Assembly (NCBI GenBank): GCA_018436925.1
Contig: JAHDKI010000001.1
Coordinates: 174,103 to 238,102, forward strand
Direction of reading: 5' to 3'
DNA: 64,000 nt
Source: Syntrophaceae bacterium
GTDB lineage: Bacteria > Desulfobacterota > Syntrophia > Syntrophales > Smithellaceae
Shown here: in pieces, positions 15,516 to 25,450 of the stretch
Layout: every line of letters starts with the position of its first letter
Numbering within the stretch: position 1 is the stretch's first letter
The notes under the pieces: model-generated
The model's input: only the letters and a program-made list of their open reading frames with translations
What the model was told of the DNA's origin: nothing
Database searches by the model: none
Made by a program: the position numbers and the translations under genes

Positions 15516-18158
15516 CTACTTTGCCAGCAGCTTTTCGATCTCCTTAAAAATCTTGCTCAGATTCTCCGGCTCGGTGCCGCCGGCCTGGGCCATGTCTGGC
15601 CTGCCGCCGCCTTTGCCGCCGACAATCGGGGCGAGCTCCTTAATGATGTTTCCGGCATGAAACTTATTGGCGAGGTCTTTGGTGACCATGCACAAAAGCA
15701 TCGCCTTGTCGTCGGCCTTGCCGCCCAGAAGCATGACGCCGGAGCCGAGCTTATCGCGCAGCTTGTCGCCGAAATCGCGCAGGGTTTTGGCATCCGATAT
15801 GGCCACTTCCGCGGCCAGCACTTTGACGCCCGCGATTTCCCTGACCTGTCCCATCAGGTCGCCGGAATCTTTCGCGGCGAGCTTGCCTTTTAAGGCTTCG
15901 ATTTCTTTTTCCAGATCGCGCACGGACTTCAGAAGCTTTTCGGCGCGATCATACACTTCCAGGTGTCCGGCCTTAAAGAGCCCCGCCGTGCGCTTGAGTT
16001 CTTCTTCCGCTTTCTGAATGTGGGCCAAAGCTTCCCTGCCGGTGACGGCTTCGAGCCTTCGCACGCCCGCGGCGATGGCCGATTCATGCACGATTTTCAA
16101 AAGGCCGATGTCGCCAGTGCGCTCCACATGCGTGCCGCCGCAAAGCTCCATGCTCATCTCGCCCATCTTGACGATGCGGACGGTCGCCCCGTATTTTTCG
16201 TCGAAGACGGCCGTCGCGCCGGTTTTGAGCGCGTCTTCGAGCGAACAGACTTCCGTCTGCACTGGCAGGTTTTTACGGATCATGTCGTTGGCGATCGTTT
16301 CCACACGCAGCAATTCTTCATCGGATATTTTGGAAAAATGCGAAAAGTCGAAACGCAGGCGCTCGGGGGTCACCAATGATCCGGACTGTTTGATGTGATC
16401 GCCCAAAACGGCCTTGAGCGCGGCCTGAAGAAGATGCGTGCCGGAGTGATTGGCGGCGATGGCTTTGCGCCTTTCCAGATCGACAACCAGCCTGGTTTTC
16501 GCGCCGACGGCGATCTCGCCTTTCTGAACCATGCCTTTGTGCACGATGAAATTTTCCACCGGCTTTTTGGTGTCTTTCACGACGAAGCTGAAGCCCTCGC
16601 CTTCGAGGTAGCCCGTGTCGCCCGTCTGGCCGCCGGACTCTCCGTAAAACGGCGTGGTGTCCAGGACGATTTCCGCCTTCTGGCCTTCGCGCGCGGTTTG
16701 CGCCGGGTTTCCATCCACAAAAATCGCCGTGATGGAGGCCTCGTCTTTTTGGACCGCTTCATAGCCGCAAAAGGCGCTGACCACGCCGGAGCTCGATGCT
16801 TTGAGGTAGCAGGCAGCCACGGCTTCTTCGCCGCTGCCTTTCCAGGCGCCGCGGGCGCGCTCGCGCTGGCGTTCCATTTCCGCTTCAAAGCCGTCCGTAT
16901 CGAGTGTGAGGCCGTCTTTCTTGACAATGTCCGCCGTGAGATCGGTGGGAAAGCCGAATGTGTCATAGAGCTTGAAAATGACGGAACCCGGCAAAACGGT
17001 TTTCCCGGATTTTTTCACCGCCTCGGTTTCGTCGTGCAAAATACGCAGGCCTTGATCGAGCGTTTCCATGAACCGCTGCTCTTCGTTTAAAATCACCTTG
17101 GTAATGTAGGGGGCCTTGTCGGCCAGATCCGGATAGGTGTATTTCATCATGTCGATGACGACTTTCGCGGCTTCATTTAAAAACGGTTTGTCGATGCCCA
17201 GCATTTTGCCGTGGCGCGCGGCGCGGCGCAGGATGCGGCGAAGCACATAGCCTCGTCCGTCGTTTGCGGGCATAATGCCGTCGCCGATCAAAAAGGTGAC
17301 GGCGCGGCTGTGATCCGCAATGACGCGAATAGAGATATCGTTCTCGGCGTTTTTGCCGTAGGTCTTGCCGGAGATTTTTTCCACAAAGCGGATGATCGGC
17401 GTAAATAAGTCCGTATCGTAATTGCTTTTCACGCCCTGGATGACGGCGGTGAGACGTTCAAGCCCCATGCCCGTGTCGATGCTCGGTTTGGCCAGCGGCG
17501 TGAGCTTGCCGGTTTCGTCACGGTCGAACTGCGTAAAGACGTTGTTCCAGATTTCCAGGTGCCGGTCGCAATCGCAATGCACGTCGCATTCGGGCCGCCC
17601 GCATCCCGTGTCCTTGCCCTGGTCGTAAAGAATTTCCGAGCAGGGCCCGCAGGGCCCGGTTTCGCCCATCATCCAGAAATTGCTTTTTTCGCCCATGCGG
17701 ACGATGCGCTCGGCCGGAACCTTCATTTTTTCATGCCAGATTTTAAAAGCCTCGTCATCGTTTTCAAATATCGTGATCCAGAGCTTGTCCTTGGGGAGTT
17801 TGACGACATCGATCAGGTATTCCCAGGCCCAGGCGATGGCTTCTTCCTTGAAATAGTCGCCGAAAGAGAAGTTTCCCAGCATTTCGAAAAAAGTGTGGTG
17901 ACGCGCTGTGACGCCGACGTTTTCCAGATCGTTGTGCTTGCCGCCGGCCCGTGCGCATTTCTGACAGGTGGCCGCTTTCGTGTAGCCGCGGTTTTCCAGG
18001 CCCAGAAAGGCGTTTTTGAACTGCACCATGCCCGCGTTGGTGAAAAGCAGCGTAGGGTCGTCTTTCGGGATGAGCGAAGAACTCGCCACCCGCGTGTGCC
18101 CCTTGCTTTCAAAAAAATTCAGGAAACTTTCCCGTATCGCGTCACCGGTCATCGTCAT
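15516..18158 (-). CDS. alaS: alanyl-tRNA synthetase
   Basis: The ~880-residue enzyme is full length. Class II aminoacylation motifs are present: LIPKDDPTLLFTNAGMVQFK, then KHNDLENVGVTARHHTFFEM. The editing domain has HSGTHLLQAAL (HxxxH) and CGGTH, followed by the coiled linker and a C-terminal DHHA1 domain ending in GGKGGGRPDMAQAGG. It charges tRNA-Ala and hydrolyses Ser/Gly-tRNA-Ala. Three close in-frame ATGs exist; 18158 is chosen because GGGAGG lies 9 bases upstream, and 18164 and 18152 are alternatives. The start overlaps recX by about 17 bases, giving recA-recX-alaS in one transcript. Confidence 0.97.
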   Translation of the reverse strand: MTMTGDAIRESFLNFFESKGHTRVASSSLIPKDDPTLLFTNAGMVQFKNAFLGLENRGYTKAATCQKCARAGGKHNDLENVGVTARHHTFFEMLGNFSFGDYFKEEAIAWAWEYLIDVVKLPKDKLWITIFENDDEAFKIWHEKMKVPAERIVRMGEKSNFWMMGETGPCGPCSEILYDQGKDTGCGRPECDVHCDCDRHLEIWNNVFTQFDRDETGKLTPLAKPSIDTGMGLERLTAVIQGVKSNYDTDLFTPIIRFVEKISGKTYGKNAENDISIRVIADHSRAVTFLIGDGIMPANDGRGYVLRRILRRAARHGKMLGIDKPFLNEAAKVVIDMMKYTYPDLADKAPYITKVILNEEQRFMETLDQGLRILHDETEAVKKSGKTVLPGSVIFKLYDTFGFPTDLTADIVKKDGLTLDTDGFEAEMERQRERARGAWKGSGEEAVAACYLKASSSGVVSAFCGYEAVQKDEASITAIFVDGNPAQTAREGQKAEIVLDTTPFYGESGGQTGDTGYLEGEGFSFVVKDTKKPVENFIVHKGMVQKGEIAVGAKTRLVVDLERRKAIAANHSGTHLLQAALKAVLGDHIKQSGSLVTPERLRFDFSHFSKISDEELLRVETIANDMIRKNLPVQTEVCSLEDALKTGATAVFDEKYGATVRIVKMGEMSMELCGGTHVERTGDIGLLKIVHESAIAAGVRRLEAVTGREALAHIQKAEEELKRTAGLFKAGHLEVYDRAEKLLKSVRDLEKEIEALKGKLAAKDSGDLMGQVREIAGVKVLAAEVAISDAKTLRDFGDKLRDKLGSGVMLLGGKADDKAMLLCMVTKDLANKFHAGNIIKELAPIVGGKGGGRPDMAQAGGTEPENLSKIFKEIEKLLAK

Positions 18159-18635
18159 GAACATCGTCCTCCCGTTGTCTTCCCAGGCTATTCAGGATCA
18201 AACCCGGTGGAAACCCCCGTCCCATCAGGCTTGAAAATATTTTATGTTTCTCTTTCGTCTCAAGCGGCCCCGTGTTCCGCTTGGAAGTCTTTTTGGCCGT
18301 CAAAATACGCACGGCTTCGTCTTCCGGCAGCTCCAGTCGCGCAGCGGCCATCGCCTCGTCAATCAGCCGTTTTGAAATGCCCTTTTCCTGAAGGCTTGCC
18401 GAAATTTTCCGGTTGCCCCAAAGCTTGTTGACCGCCAGATGCCGCGCCCATTGTCGGGCAAACGAGGCGTCATGGAGATACTTCAAATCGCGCAGTTTTT
18501 CCAGCGCTTCTTGCACGACGGCGCCGGAAAAGCCCTTGGCTTTGAGCTTGCAAACCATCTCCTTTTCCGAATGCGGCCGCAGCGACAAAAGGCGATAAGC
18601 CTTTTGCAGCGCGGCCGCAGTGTCGAGCGTTTTCA

Positions 18636-18636
<1 letters not shown>
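18142..18636 (-). CDS. recX: RecX regulatory protein
   Basis: The 164-residue protein has three-helix RecX repeats. The hallmarks are AYRLLSLRPHSEKEMVCKLKAKGF near the N-terminus, YLHDASFARQWARHLAVNKLWGNRKISASLQEKGI in the middle, and LGRRGFPPGLILN-type sequence at the end. RecX binds RecA filaments and limits their activity. Its ATG overlaps the recA stop by one base, so expression is coupled to recA, as is common. No oddities are seen. Confidence 0.93.
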
Positions 18637-19652
<1,016 letters not shown>

Positions 19653-19727
19653 ATTAATGATAACCTCCTTTTCTTTCGTGGTTTATTGATAGCTCTTAGC
19701 TTACTGTTTGTTTTTCTTTTACCCTGG

Positions 19728-19762
19728 CCTCCGACCTCTGACCTCTGACGTCTGCCCTCTGA
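19728..19762. repeat. five imperfect tandem heptamers (CCTCTGA type)
   Basis: The units are CCTCCGA, CCTCTGA, CCTCTGA, CGTCTGC and CCTCTGA, back to back. They lie in the thpR-recA gap, about 75 bases before recA. They may be a slippage product or a protein-binding array. No function can be assigned. Confidence 0.7.
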
Positions 19763-19787
19763 CCGCTAAGAAAGGTCTTTCCCCAAA

Positions 19788-20372
19788 TTATCCGCCCAGC
19801 GGAATCACGGCGAGCTTGGAATAGACCGCGCCCTGCGGCCCCAGGCGGCTTTGAAACAGAATCAGCTCCCGCACCATGAATTCGCCCGCTGTAAAACGGT
19901 CGTGGCGGCCCAGCACCGCGCCGATGCCGCCCTGCGCCTGCAAGGTCTTGATGCGGGCGAGCGTGATATGCGGCTTGTAGGGGCGATTTTCCCGCGCGAA
20001 CCCCAGCGCCTCGAAATCCGTGTCGAGGGCGCTTTGCAACGCCGTCAGTTCGCCGAGGCTTCCCGCCACGGCCGACCACAGGACCCTGGGTTTGCGGGAA
20101 TCGGGGAAAGTTCCAAGTTTTTCGACCGTCAGCGCAAAAGGCGATACACGAGCGGTCTGACGCTCCACAACGGCCCGGATATTCTCTACGTCGGTTCGGC
20201 TGATGTTGTCGAAAAACTTCAGTGTCAGGTGCTGGCCCTGCGGACGCGTCCAGCTCACCTGCCCGAAGATTTCCCGTTTGAGCTTTTCCTGCTCGCGCGC
20301 GAGCGCCTGCAAAACGCTTTCGGAAGGTTCGATGGCGAGAAACGCGCGAATGTCTTTGGCTCCGGGTATCAT
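19788..20372 (-). CDS. thpR: RNA 2',3'-cyclic phosphodiesterase
   Basis: The 194-residue protein is of the 2H phosphoesterase/LigT superfamily. The two catalytic HxTx motifs are HLTLKF (about residue 48) and HITLAR (about residue 132), with RAFLAIEPSE at the N-terminus. The family opens 2',3'-cyclic phosphates in RNA and was first described as a 2'-5' RNA ligase. It starts immediately after cinA in the same direction (5-base gap), so both are likely co-transcribed. Confidence 0.92.
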   Translation of the reverse strand: MIPGAKDIRAFLAIEPSESVLQALAREQEKLKREIFGQVSWTRPQGQHLTLKFFDNISRTDVENIRAVVERQTARVSPFALTVEKLGTFPDSRKPRVLWSAVAGSLGELTALQSALDTDFEALGFARENRPYKPHITLARIKTLQAQGGIGAVLGRHDRFTAGEFMVRELILFQSRLGPQGAVYSKLAVIPLGG

Positions 20373-20376
20373 GATT

Positions 20377-21624
20377 TCACGGCTTTCCCTGAAGATCGTT
20401 CAAAAGGAGCATAAGCGCCGCTTCGGATGATACCAGTTTGTTGCGACGCCGGTCCCAGCGAAACGCGAAATGGCGGCAAGTGGTCTGGTTGCCGTCGGCA
20501 AGTGCGATATAAACGGTGCCGACCGGTTTTTCTTTTGTGCCTCCGGAGGGTCCCGCAATGCCGGTGGATGAAAGGCCGATGTTTGTTTTCGCCATTTGGC
20601 GGACGCCTTCGGCCATGGCTTTTGCCGTTTGCTCGCTCACCGCTCCGTGTTTTTCGATGATTTCCGGCGGCACGCCCAAAAGCTCGATCTTCGCCCGATT
20701 GCTGTAGGTCACCACGCCCCGCTCAAAGTAGACGGAGCTGCCCGACACATCCGTAAGCCGGCTCGCGATCAGCCCCCCCGTGCAGGATTCCGCCACAGCA
20801 ATGGTTATTTTACGTTCCGTCAGGATTTCTCCAAGAGTTTCTTCCAGGGTCTTTTCTCCATAGGAAAAAATATAATCCTCAAGGCGGGAGGCGACCTCTT
20901 GCGTCGCTTTTGTTACTTTCATTCGCGCCTCGTCGGCGGAGGCAGCCCTGGCGGTGAGCACCACGTGATTTTCCGGAAAGACCGGATAAAACCCCACGCT
21001 CACACCGAGTGCGGCAAAATTCACATCGGCCAGTTTCGCGTCCACCGCCGCCTCCGGCAGGCCGAAGGTTTTGATAGTCTGTTTGAAGATGTGCTCGCTA
21101 TCCCGGCCGAAATGTCTTCGCAAAACGGGGATTACCCCTTCGGGCAGCATCCGGCGCGTTTCAGCGGGAACGCCGGGAATGACGAAAACCAGTTTGCCGC
21201 CGACCGGCAAGGCAAAGCCCGCGGCGGAACCGACGGGATTGTCGATCACGTCCGCCCCGTCGGGGAAAAGCGCCTGCTTGGCGTTGTTGTCCGTCCAGGC
21301 GAGCCTGTAGCGGGCGAATTTTTCTTTGAGTCCGGCCAGAACGCTTTCATTCATGACGAGTTTGCGCTCAAACGCGCGGGCGACGGCTTCAGTGGTGATG
21401 TCATCGGCCGTGGGGCCCAAGCCTCCCGTGCAGATAACCGCGTCGGTTATCGCCAGCAGGTCGTGCAGTCGGGTTTTGATAGCGTCAAACTCATCGCCCA
21501 CCGACATGAGCGCTTCAATGCGGAATCCCAGCGCGGTGAGTTCCCGGGCGATAAACGAGGAATTGGTGTCGGCGGTGCGGCCGTTTAAAAGCTCATTGCC
21601 GATAGTCAGAATCGCAATTTTCAT
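20377..21624 (-). CDS. cinA: CinA-family nicotinamide-nucleotide amidase / competence-damage protein
   Basis: The 415-residue full-length CinA has two domains. The N-terminal MoCF/COG1058 domain (about 1-170) has AILTIGNELLNGRTADTNSSFIARELTALGF and CTGGLGPTADDITTEA. The C-terminal amidase domain (about 255-415) has VAVAESCTGGLIASRLTDVSGSS and GIAGPSGGTKEKPVGTVYIAL. The enzyme recycles pyridine nucleotides by deamidating NMN, and the N-domain hydrolyses ADP-ribose-type molecules. It overlaps pgpA by 4 bases and is followed by thpR, a common order with recA in many bacteria. Confidence 0.95.
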   Translation of the reverse strand: MKIAILTIGNELLNGRTADTNSSFIARELTALGFRIEALMSVGDEFDAIKTRLHDLLAITDAVICTGGLGPTADDITTEAVARAFERKLVMNESVLAGLKEKFARYRLAWTDNNAKQALFPDGADVIDNPVGSAAGFALPVGGKLVFVIPGVPAETRRMLPEGVIPVLRRHFGRDSEHIFKQTIKTFGLPEAAVDAKLADVNFAALGVSVGFYPVFPENHVVLTARAASADEARMKVTKATQEVASRLEDYIFSYGEKTLEETLGEILTERKITIAVAESCTGGLIASRLTDVSGSSVYFERGVVTYSNRAKIELLGVPPEIIEKHGAVSEQTAKAMAEGVRQMAKTNIGLSSTGIAGPSGGTKEKPVGTVYIALADGNQTTCRHFAFRWDRRRNKLVSSEAALMLLLNDLQGKP

Positions 21625-22088
21625 ATCCCTCCAGTGAGCGTTAATAACAGTAAAATCAGTGCCGCGCAGGCGCCCGCGCCCAGGTCGTCGGCCACCACGC
21701 CCCAGCCGCCTTTAAAATTCTGGAGACGATTGACCGGAAACGGTTTCCAGATATCGAAAATCCGAAACAACACAAAGGCCAGGCATAGATTCAGGCCGGT
21801 GATCGCCACCGGCAGCATGGCCAGTTGATAGCCTGCAATCTCATCGATGACGATGCGCTGATCGTCCTTTTTCTCGAAAAGCTTTTCCGCTTTGCCCGAA
21901 ACATAAACAGCTCCGGCCGCGATCGCAAGGACAAACACCAGCCGCAATTCCCATGGTAAAGGCCAGGACACCAGACAGACTAAAATGCCCACCAGCGTGC
22001 CTGCCGTTCCCGGCATAACCGGGGAGAGGCCCGAGCCGAATCCGGTGGCCAGACATTTGACGATCGCGTTTCGATATGCGGGCTTCAC
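21621..22088 (-). CDS. pgpA: phosphatidylglycerophosphatase A
   Basis: The 155-residue membrane protein has PgpA motifs: GFGSGLSPVMPGTAGTLVGI near the N-terminus, RIVIDEIAGYQLAML in the middle, and FRIFDIWKPFPVNRLQNFKGGWGVVADDLGAGACA near the end, plus three to four hydrophobic segments. It removes the phosphate from phosphatidylglycerophosphate to make phosphatidylglycerol. It leads the pgpA-cinA-thpR group and is divergent from mobB. Confidence 0.95.
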   Translation of the reverse strand: MKPAYRNAIVKCLATGFGSGLSPVMPGTAGTLVGILVCLVSWPLPWELRLVFVLAIAAGAVYVSGKAEKLFEKKDDQRIVIDEIAGYQLAMLPVAITGLNLCLAFVLFRIFDIWKPFPVNRLQNFKGGWGVVADDLGAGACAALILLLLTLTGGI

Positions 22089-22188
22089 TGAAATCCTTAT
22101 AATATTATCGGATACTTAGATTTTTGAACCCTAGCTTTTTCCCCGTTGCCTGTCAAGCGCCGAGGGCAAATGAGACCGATTTTTCAGG

Positions 22189-22204
22189 TAGAACGATTGT
22201 TCTA
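22189..22204. promoter_or_regulatory. 16-base palindrome TAGAAC-N4-GTTCTA, possible LexA-like operator
   Basis: The perfect inverted repeat contains GAAC-N4-GTTC, the core of the Gram-positive-type LexA box. It lies in the divergent pgpA-mobB gap, about 100 bases from each start. No comparable box was seen upstream of recA, so the LexA reading is uncertain. Confidence 0.4.
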
Positions 22205-22309
22205 TATCACATTTTTTCGTCAAGTCAAGACGCACGGGGGTTTAAAATTGGCGCGGGCGTCTTTTGTGTGTTAAAAAGCGGGAAAAAGCTTTTGAATCCG
22301 GAGCCCCAT

Positions 22310-22813
22310 ATGTCTATTCCCATCGTATCCATCGTCGGAAAATCCAATTCCGGCAAAACCACACTGATCGAAAAGCTGATCACGGAGCTGACCGGGCGGG
22401 GGTGGCGCGTCGCCACCATCAAGCACAACCGGCACGGCTTCGAGATCGACCACGAAGGCAAGGACAGCTACCGCCATAAAAAGGCGGGGGCGAAAATGAC
22501 GATCGTTTCCTCGCCCCATTCGCTCGCGCTGGTTGCCGATGCGGAGCGTGATTATTCTTTCGCCGAAATTCGCGACCGGTTCATCGCGGACGTGGATATC
22601 ATTATCACGGAAGGCTTCAAGGTCAACGACTATCCGAAAATCGAAGTCTTCCGGTCGGAATTGAAACGCGAACTGATCAGCCGCAAAGACGACGGACTTA
22701 TCGCGGTGGCCTCCGACGTGCCGATGGATATGGATGTTCCCTGCCTGGATCTCAACAATGTCGGGCCGATCGCCGACTTCATCGAGGCGAGGTTTCTTAA
22801 GGCGTCGGACTAG
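22310..22813 (+). CDS. mobB: molybdopterin-guanine dinucleotide biosynthesis protein B
   Basis: The 167-residue P-loop GTPase has IVSIVGKSNSGKTTLIEKLI (Walker A GKSNSGKT), the family-typical VATIKHNRHGFEIDHEGKDSYRHKKAGA, and DIIITEGFKVNDYPKIEVFR. MobB assists MobA in attaching GMP to molybdopterin. The start at 22310 has GGAG 6 bases upstream; an upstream frame to 22124 lacks a ribosome site. Its stop overlaps the convergent DHHW gene by 17 bases. It implies molybdenum or tungsten cofactor enzymes elsewhere in the genome. Confidence 0.94.
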   Translation: MSIPIVSIVGKSNSGKTTLIEKLITELTGRGWRVATIKHNRHGFEIDHEGKDSYRHKKAGAKMTIVSSPHSLALVADAERDYSFAEIRDRFIADVDIIITEGFKVNDYPKIEVFRSELKRELISRKDDGLIAVASDVPMDMDVPCLDLNNVGPIADFIEARFLKASD

Positions 22814-23909
22814 TTTTTCCGCCGTTTTCAGGCGGGTTTTTAATCAGGTTTTCCAGCAGCGCGGCGGTCAGTTTCACGCCTTTGGCATTCCAGTGCGTGT
22901 CGTCGTCGTGATAGAGTGTCTCACCCGATGTTCGCGCCGCTTGATCGAAAGCGGTTTGCGTGTCGACGACCTCCACACCCAGCGCCTTTAATCTTTCAAT
23001 AAGCTTTGTTAAAAATTGCGGTTTGGCGGTTCCCAATTCACGGTAGTAGTAATTTTCCTTATTGGGAATCGGCAGAAAGATGAACCGTACGCCTCGACTT
23101 TTGAAAAAAGCGTTCACCGAGGCGAGATGCTCTGCAATGGCGTCGATGCGTTTATCCGGCACGTCCCGGTTGGCGTTTTTTCCTTCGAGGAACAACACCG
23201 GGCAGGCTGAGCTGCCGTTGCTTGGAGGATCCGGCTCGTCGGGGATGTTGATGCGGATTTGGATATAGTAAAGCATGATCGTTTTCATCACGCGATTGAT
23301 CACGACGGCCATTTTTTGCACGGCGGGATTTGTCCGTATCGCCAGAAGGATTCGCCCGGCCGCGGCGGGCGGCTGAAAATCCGCCCCCGACGGCACTCGA
23401 TAGGTTGTCGCCAGAATGAAGCGCTCGACGTTTGCGAGTATCACGATATCCGGCGGCGACTGATTGAATCGGGGATGGTCAAAGAGGTCGTCCAGGACGC
23501 CGGGCGCCAGTGGATAGACGCGTCGGGAAATTTTTTTCTCCAGCACTTCGGAGAGCATATCGTCTTGTGTCAGACCGGCTCCGGCGATATTGGAATCCCC
23601 GACGATCACGACCGGAAAGGTTTCATCAGGTGAGGCCGATTTGCGGTAGCCGTAGCGGTCCGTGATCCACACGACGTCCTTTTTCCGGGCGCATGACGCG
23701 CGAACCTGCAGATCGCCGCGTTTTTCCGTTTTAATCAGATGGGCATCGGGAAAGAACGGGCCGTACAGGATGCCCAAAGACCGTTTGACAAACAGGGCTT
23801 CCCAGACGCGGAACGTAAAGAAATCAACCGGCAGAACGAATGTCTCAATCACGACAGCCAGGACAAACGGCGCGGCAAGCAGAAGATATTTGAGAGCGTA
23901 TCGATTCAT
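22797..23909 (-). CDS. AlgJ/AlgX-like SGNH (DHHW) O-acetyltransferase-type protein
   Basis: The 370-residue protein has an N-terminal membrane anchor (LKYLLLAAPFVLAVVIETFVL) and a periplasmic SGNH-hydrolase-like domain. VVIVGDSNIAGAGL holds the Ser of block I (GDSN), and DDDTHWNAKG near the C-terminus holds the catalytic Asp-x-x-His (DTHW) of the alginate acetyltransferase AlgX/AlgJ group. It follows the MBOAT gene by 8 bases and so forms the usual pair that O-acetylates an exported polysaccharide. The substrate is unknown: no polysaccharide synthase is adjacent. The start at 23909 is chosen because the longer frame would overlap the MBOAT gene. Confidence 0.85.
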   Translation of the reverse strand: MNRYALKYLLLAAPFVLAVVIETFVLPVDFFTFRVWEALFVKRSLGILYGPFFPDAHLIKTEKRGDLQVRASCARKKDVVWITDRYGYRKSASPDETFPVVIVGDSNIAGAGLTQDDMLSEVLEKKISRRVYPLAPGVLDDLFDHPRFNQSPPDIVILANVERFILATTYRVPSGADFQPPAAAGRILLAIRTNPAVQKMAVVINRVMKTIMLYYIQIRINIPDEPDPPSNGSSACPVLFLEGKNANRDVPDKRIDAIAEHLASVNAFFKSRGVRFIFLPIPNKENYYYRELGTAKPQFLTKLIERLKALGVEVVDTQTAFDQAARTSGETLYHDDDTHWNAKGVKLTAALLENLIKNPPENGGKTSPTP

Positions 23910-23917
23910 AGCCGTCC

Positions 23918-25381
23918 TCAAAACTGGAAGTAGATGAAATTCTGGACGGAATACAGGCTCAGAATCACGATGCCCGCGACCAGGATGTAATAAAGGGGAA
24001 ATCGAACCCACAGAGGTTTGCCTGTGAACATGGCTCTCATGTTTTCATGTTTTTCCAGCCGGTGCACCAGGCCCATAAACATCAACCCGGACAGAACGAT
24101 CGCCAGGTCCGTCGGGGTTTTACCCAGCAGGATCATCGCTTGGAGCGCTCCGGGATCCGCGATCCGGCCCCATCCCGTATGCAGGTGTGAAAGGATATAA
24201 ACGGCGTCGGCGACGCTGTCGGCCCGGAAAAAGATCCAGGCGATCGTCACGAGACTAAACGTGATCAGGATCTGCAGGGCCTTATGCAGCGATGGCATTT
24301 TTTGTAATCCGATGCTTTCGGTGAGCCGGGTTCTCAGATGCATGGAGGCGCGTCCGGCAATCAGATAAGCGCCGTGGAGAACGCCCCAGACAATGAAAGT
24401 CCAGTTTGCGCCGTGCCATAAACCGCAGATGAAAAAAACGATCAGAAAATTGAGATAAAGCCTGGCGACCCTGACTTGATTGCCGCCCAGCGGGATATAC
24501 AGATAATCCCTCAGCCAGGTGGACAGCGAGATATGCCAGCGTCTCCAGAAATCTCGGATGGAGGTCGCCGAATAAGGGCGGTTGAAATTGTCCGTCAGGC
24601 GGATGCCCAGGATCTGCGACAGGCCGATGGCGATATCCGTATATCCCGAAAAATCGCAATAGATCTGAAAACTGTAAAAAACTGACGCCATAGCGAGGCT
24701 TACGCCAGAGTGAGCGGCCGGGTCCGCAAAGACGATGTCTACGAAAGCCGCCAGACGGTCGGCGATCACCAGTTTTTTGAAAAGACCCCAGGCCACCAGC
24801 TTGAGGCCGTTGGTGATTCTTTGTCCGTCCCAGGATGCGTTTTGACGAAATTGCGGCAGAAGCTCGCCGGCCCGTTCAATCGGACCGGCCAGCAGTTTCG
24901 GAAAGAATGCCACATACAGGGCGAAATGCCCCGGATGTCTTTCGGCGGGGGTGTCTTTGCGGTAGACATCGATCGAATAACTCAGAATCTGAAAAACATA
25001 GAAAGACAGGCCGACGGTGAGGACAAGATCCAGCCTGGGGCCGTGAAAGGACATTCCCCACAGCGCAAAGAGCGATTGGGCCGACGCGTTGAAAAAGTTG
25101 TAGTATTTAAAAATCAGAAGCAAGGCGAGGTTGCAAAAGAGACTGACGGCGAGAAAAACCTTCCTTCTGCCCGGATCCGGGCTGCGATCCATGCCCAGGG
25201 CCGTGAAGTAGGCCACAAGCGTCATCGCGGCGATGGCCGCCAGATATCCGATGCCGAAAGCCCCGTAAAAAACATAACTGGCGACAAGTAAAACGATCCA
25301 GCGCACCCTGAAGGGGACGAGAAAGAAAAGACCCGATACGATGATGAAGAAAACCAGGAACTCGTCAGAATAGAAATTCAT
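23918..25381 (-). CDS. MBOAT family O-acyltransferase (AlgI-like)
   Basis: The 487-residue polytopic membrane protein is of the membrane-bound O-acyltransferase family. It has the AlgI/DltB signature YCDFSGYTDIAIGLSQILG, FNRPYSATSIRDFWRRWHISLSTWLRDYLYIPLGGN, and the catalytic His in LNFLIVFFICGLWHGANWTFIVWG. It passes an acetyl group across the inner membrane to the periplasmic partner encoded next (22797-23909). Length matches AlgI. It starts the two-gene operon. thrC lies upstream on the same strand, 69 bases away. Confidence 0.95.
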   Translation of the reverse strand: MNFYSDEFLVFFIIVSGLFFLVPFRVRWIVLLVASYVFYGAFGIGYLAAIAAMTLVAYFTALGMDRSPDPGRRKVFLAVSLFCNLALLLIFKYYNFFNASAQSLFALWGMSFHGPRLDLVLTVGLSFYVFQILSYSIDVYRKDTPAERHPGHFALYVAFFPKLLAGPIERAGELLPQFRQNASWDGQRITNGLKLVAWGLFKKLVIADRLAAFVDIVFADPAAHSGVSLAMASVFYSFQIYCDFSGYTDIAIGLSQILGIRLTDNFNRPYSATSIRDFWRRWHISLSTWLRDYLYIPLGGNQVRVARLYLNFLIVFFICGLWHGANWTFIVWGVLHGAYLIAGRASMHLRTRLTESIGLQKMPSLHKALQILITFSLVTIAWIFFRADSVADAVYILSHLHTGWGRIADPGALQAMILLGKTPTDLAIVLSGLMFMGLVHRLEKHENMRAMFTGKPLWVRFPLYYILVAGIVILSLYSVQNFIYFQF

Positions 25382-25450
25382 TCCGGTATCGATACTCCCC
25401 AGGGGTGGATGACGTTATTGAGCTAAGGATTGCGCGGCCTTTACAGGCGT

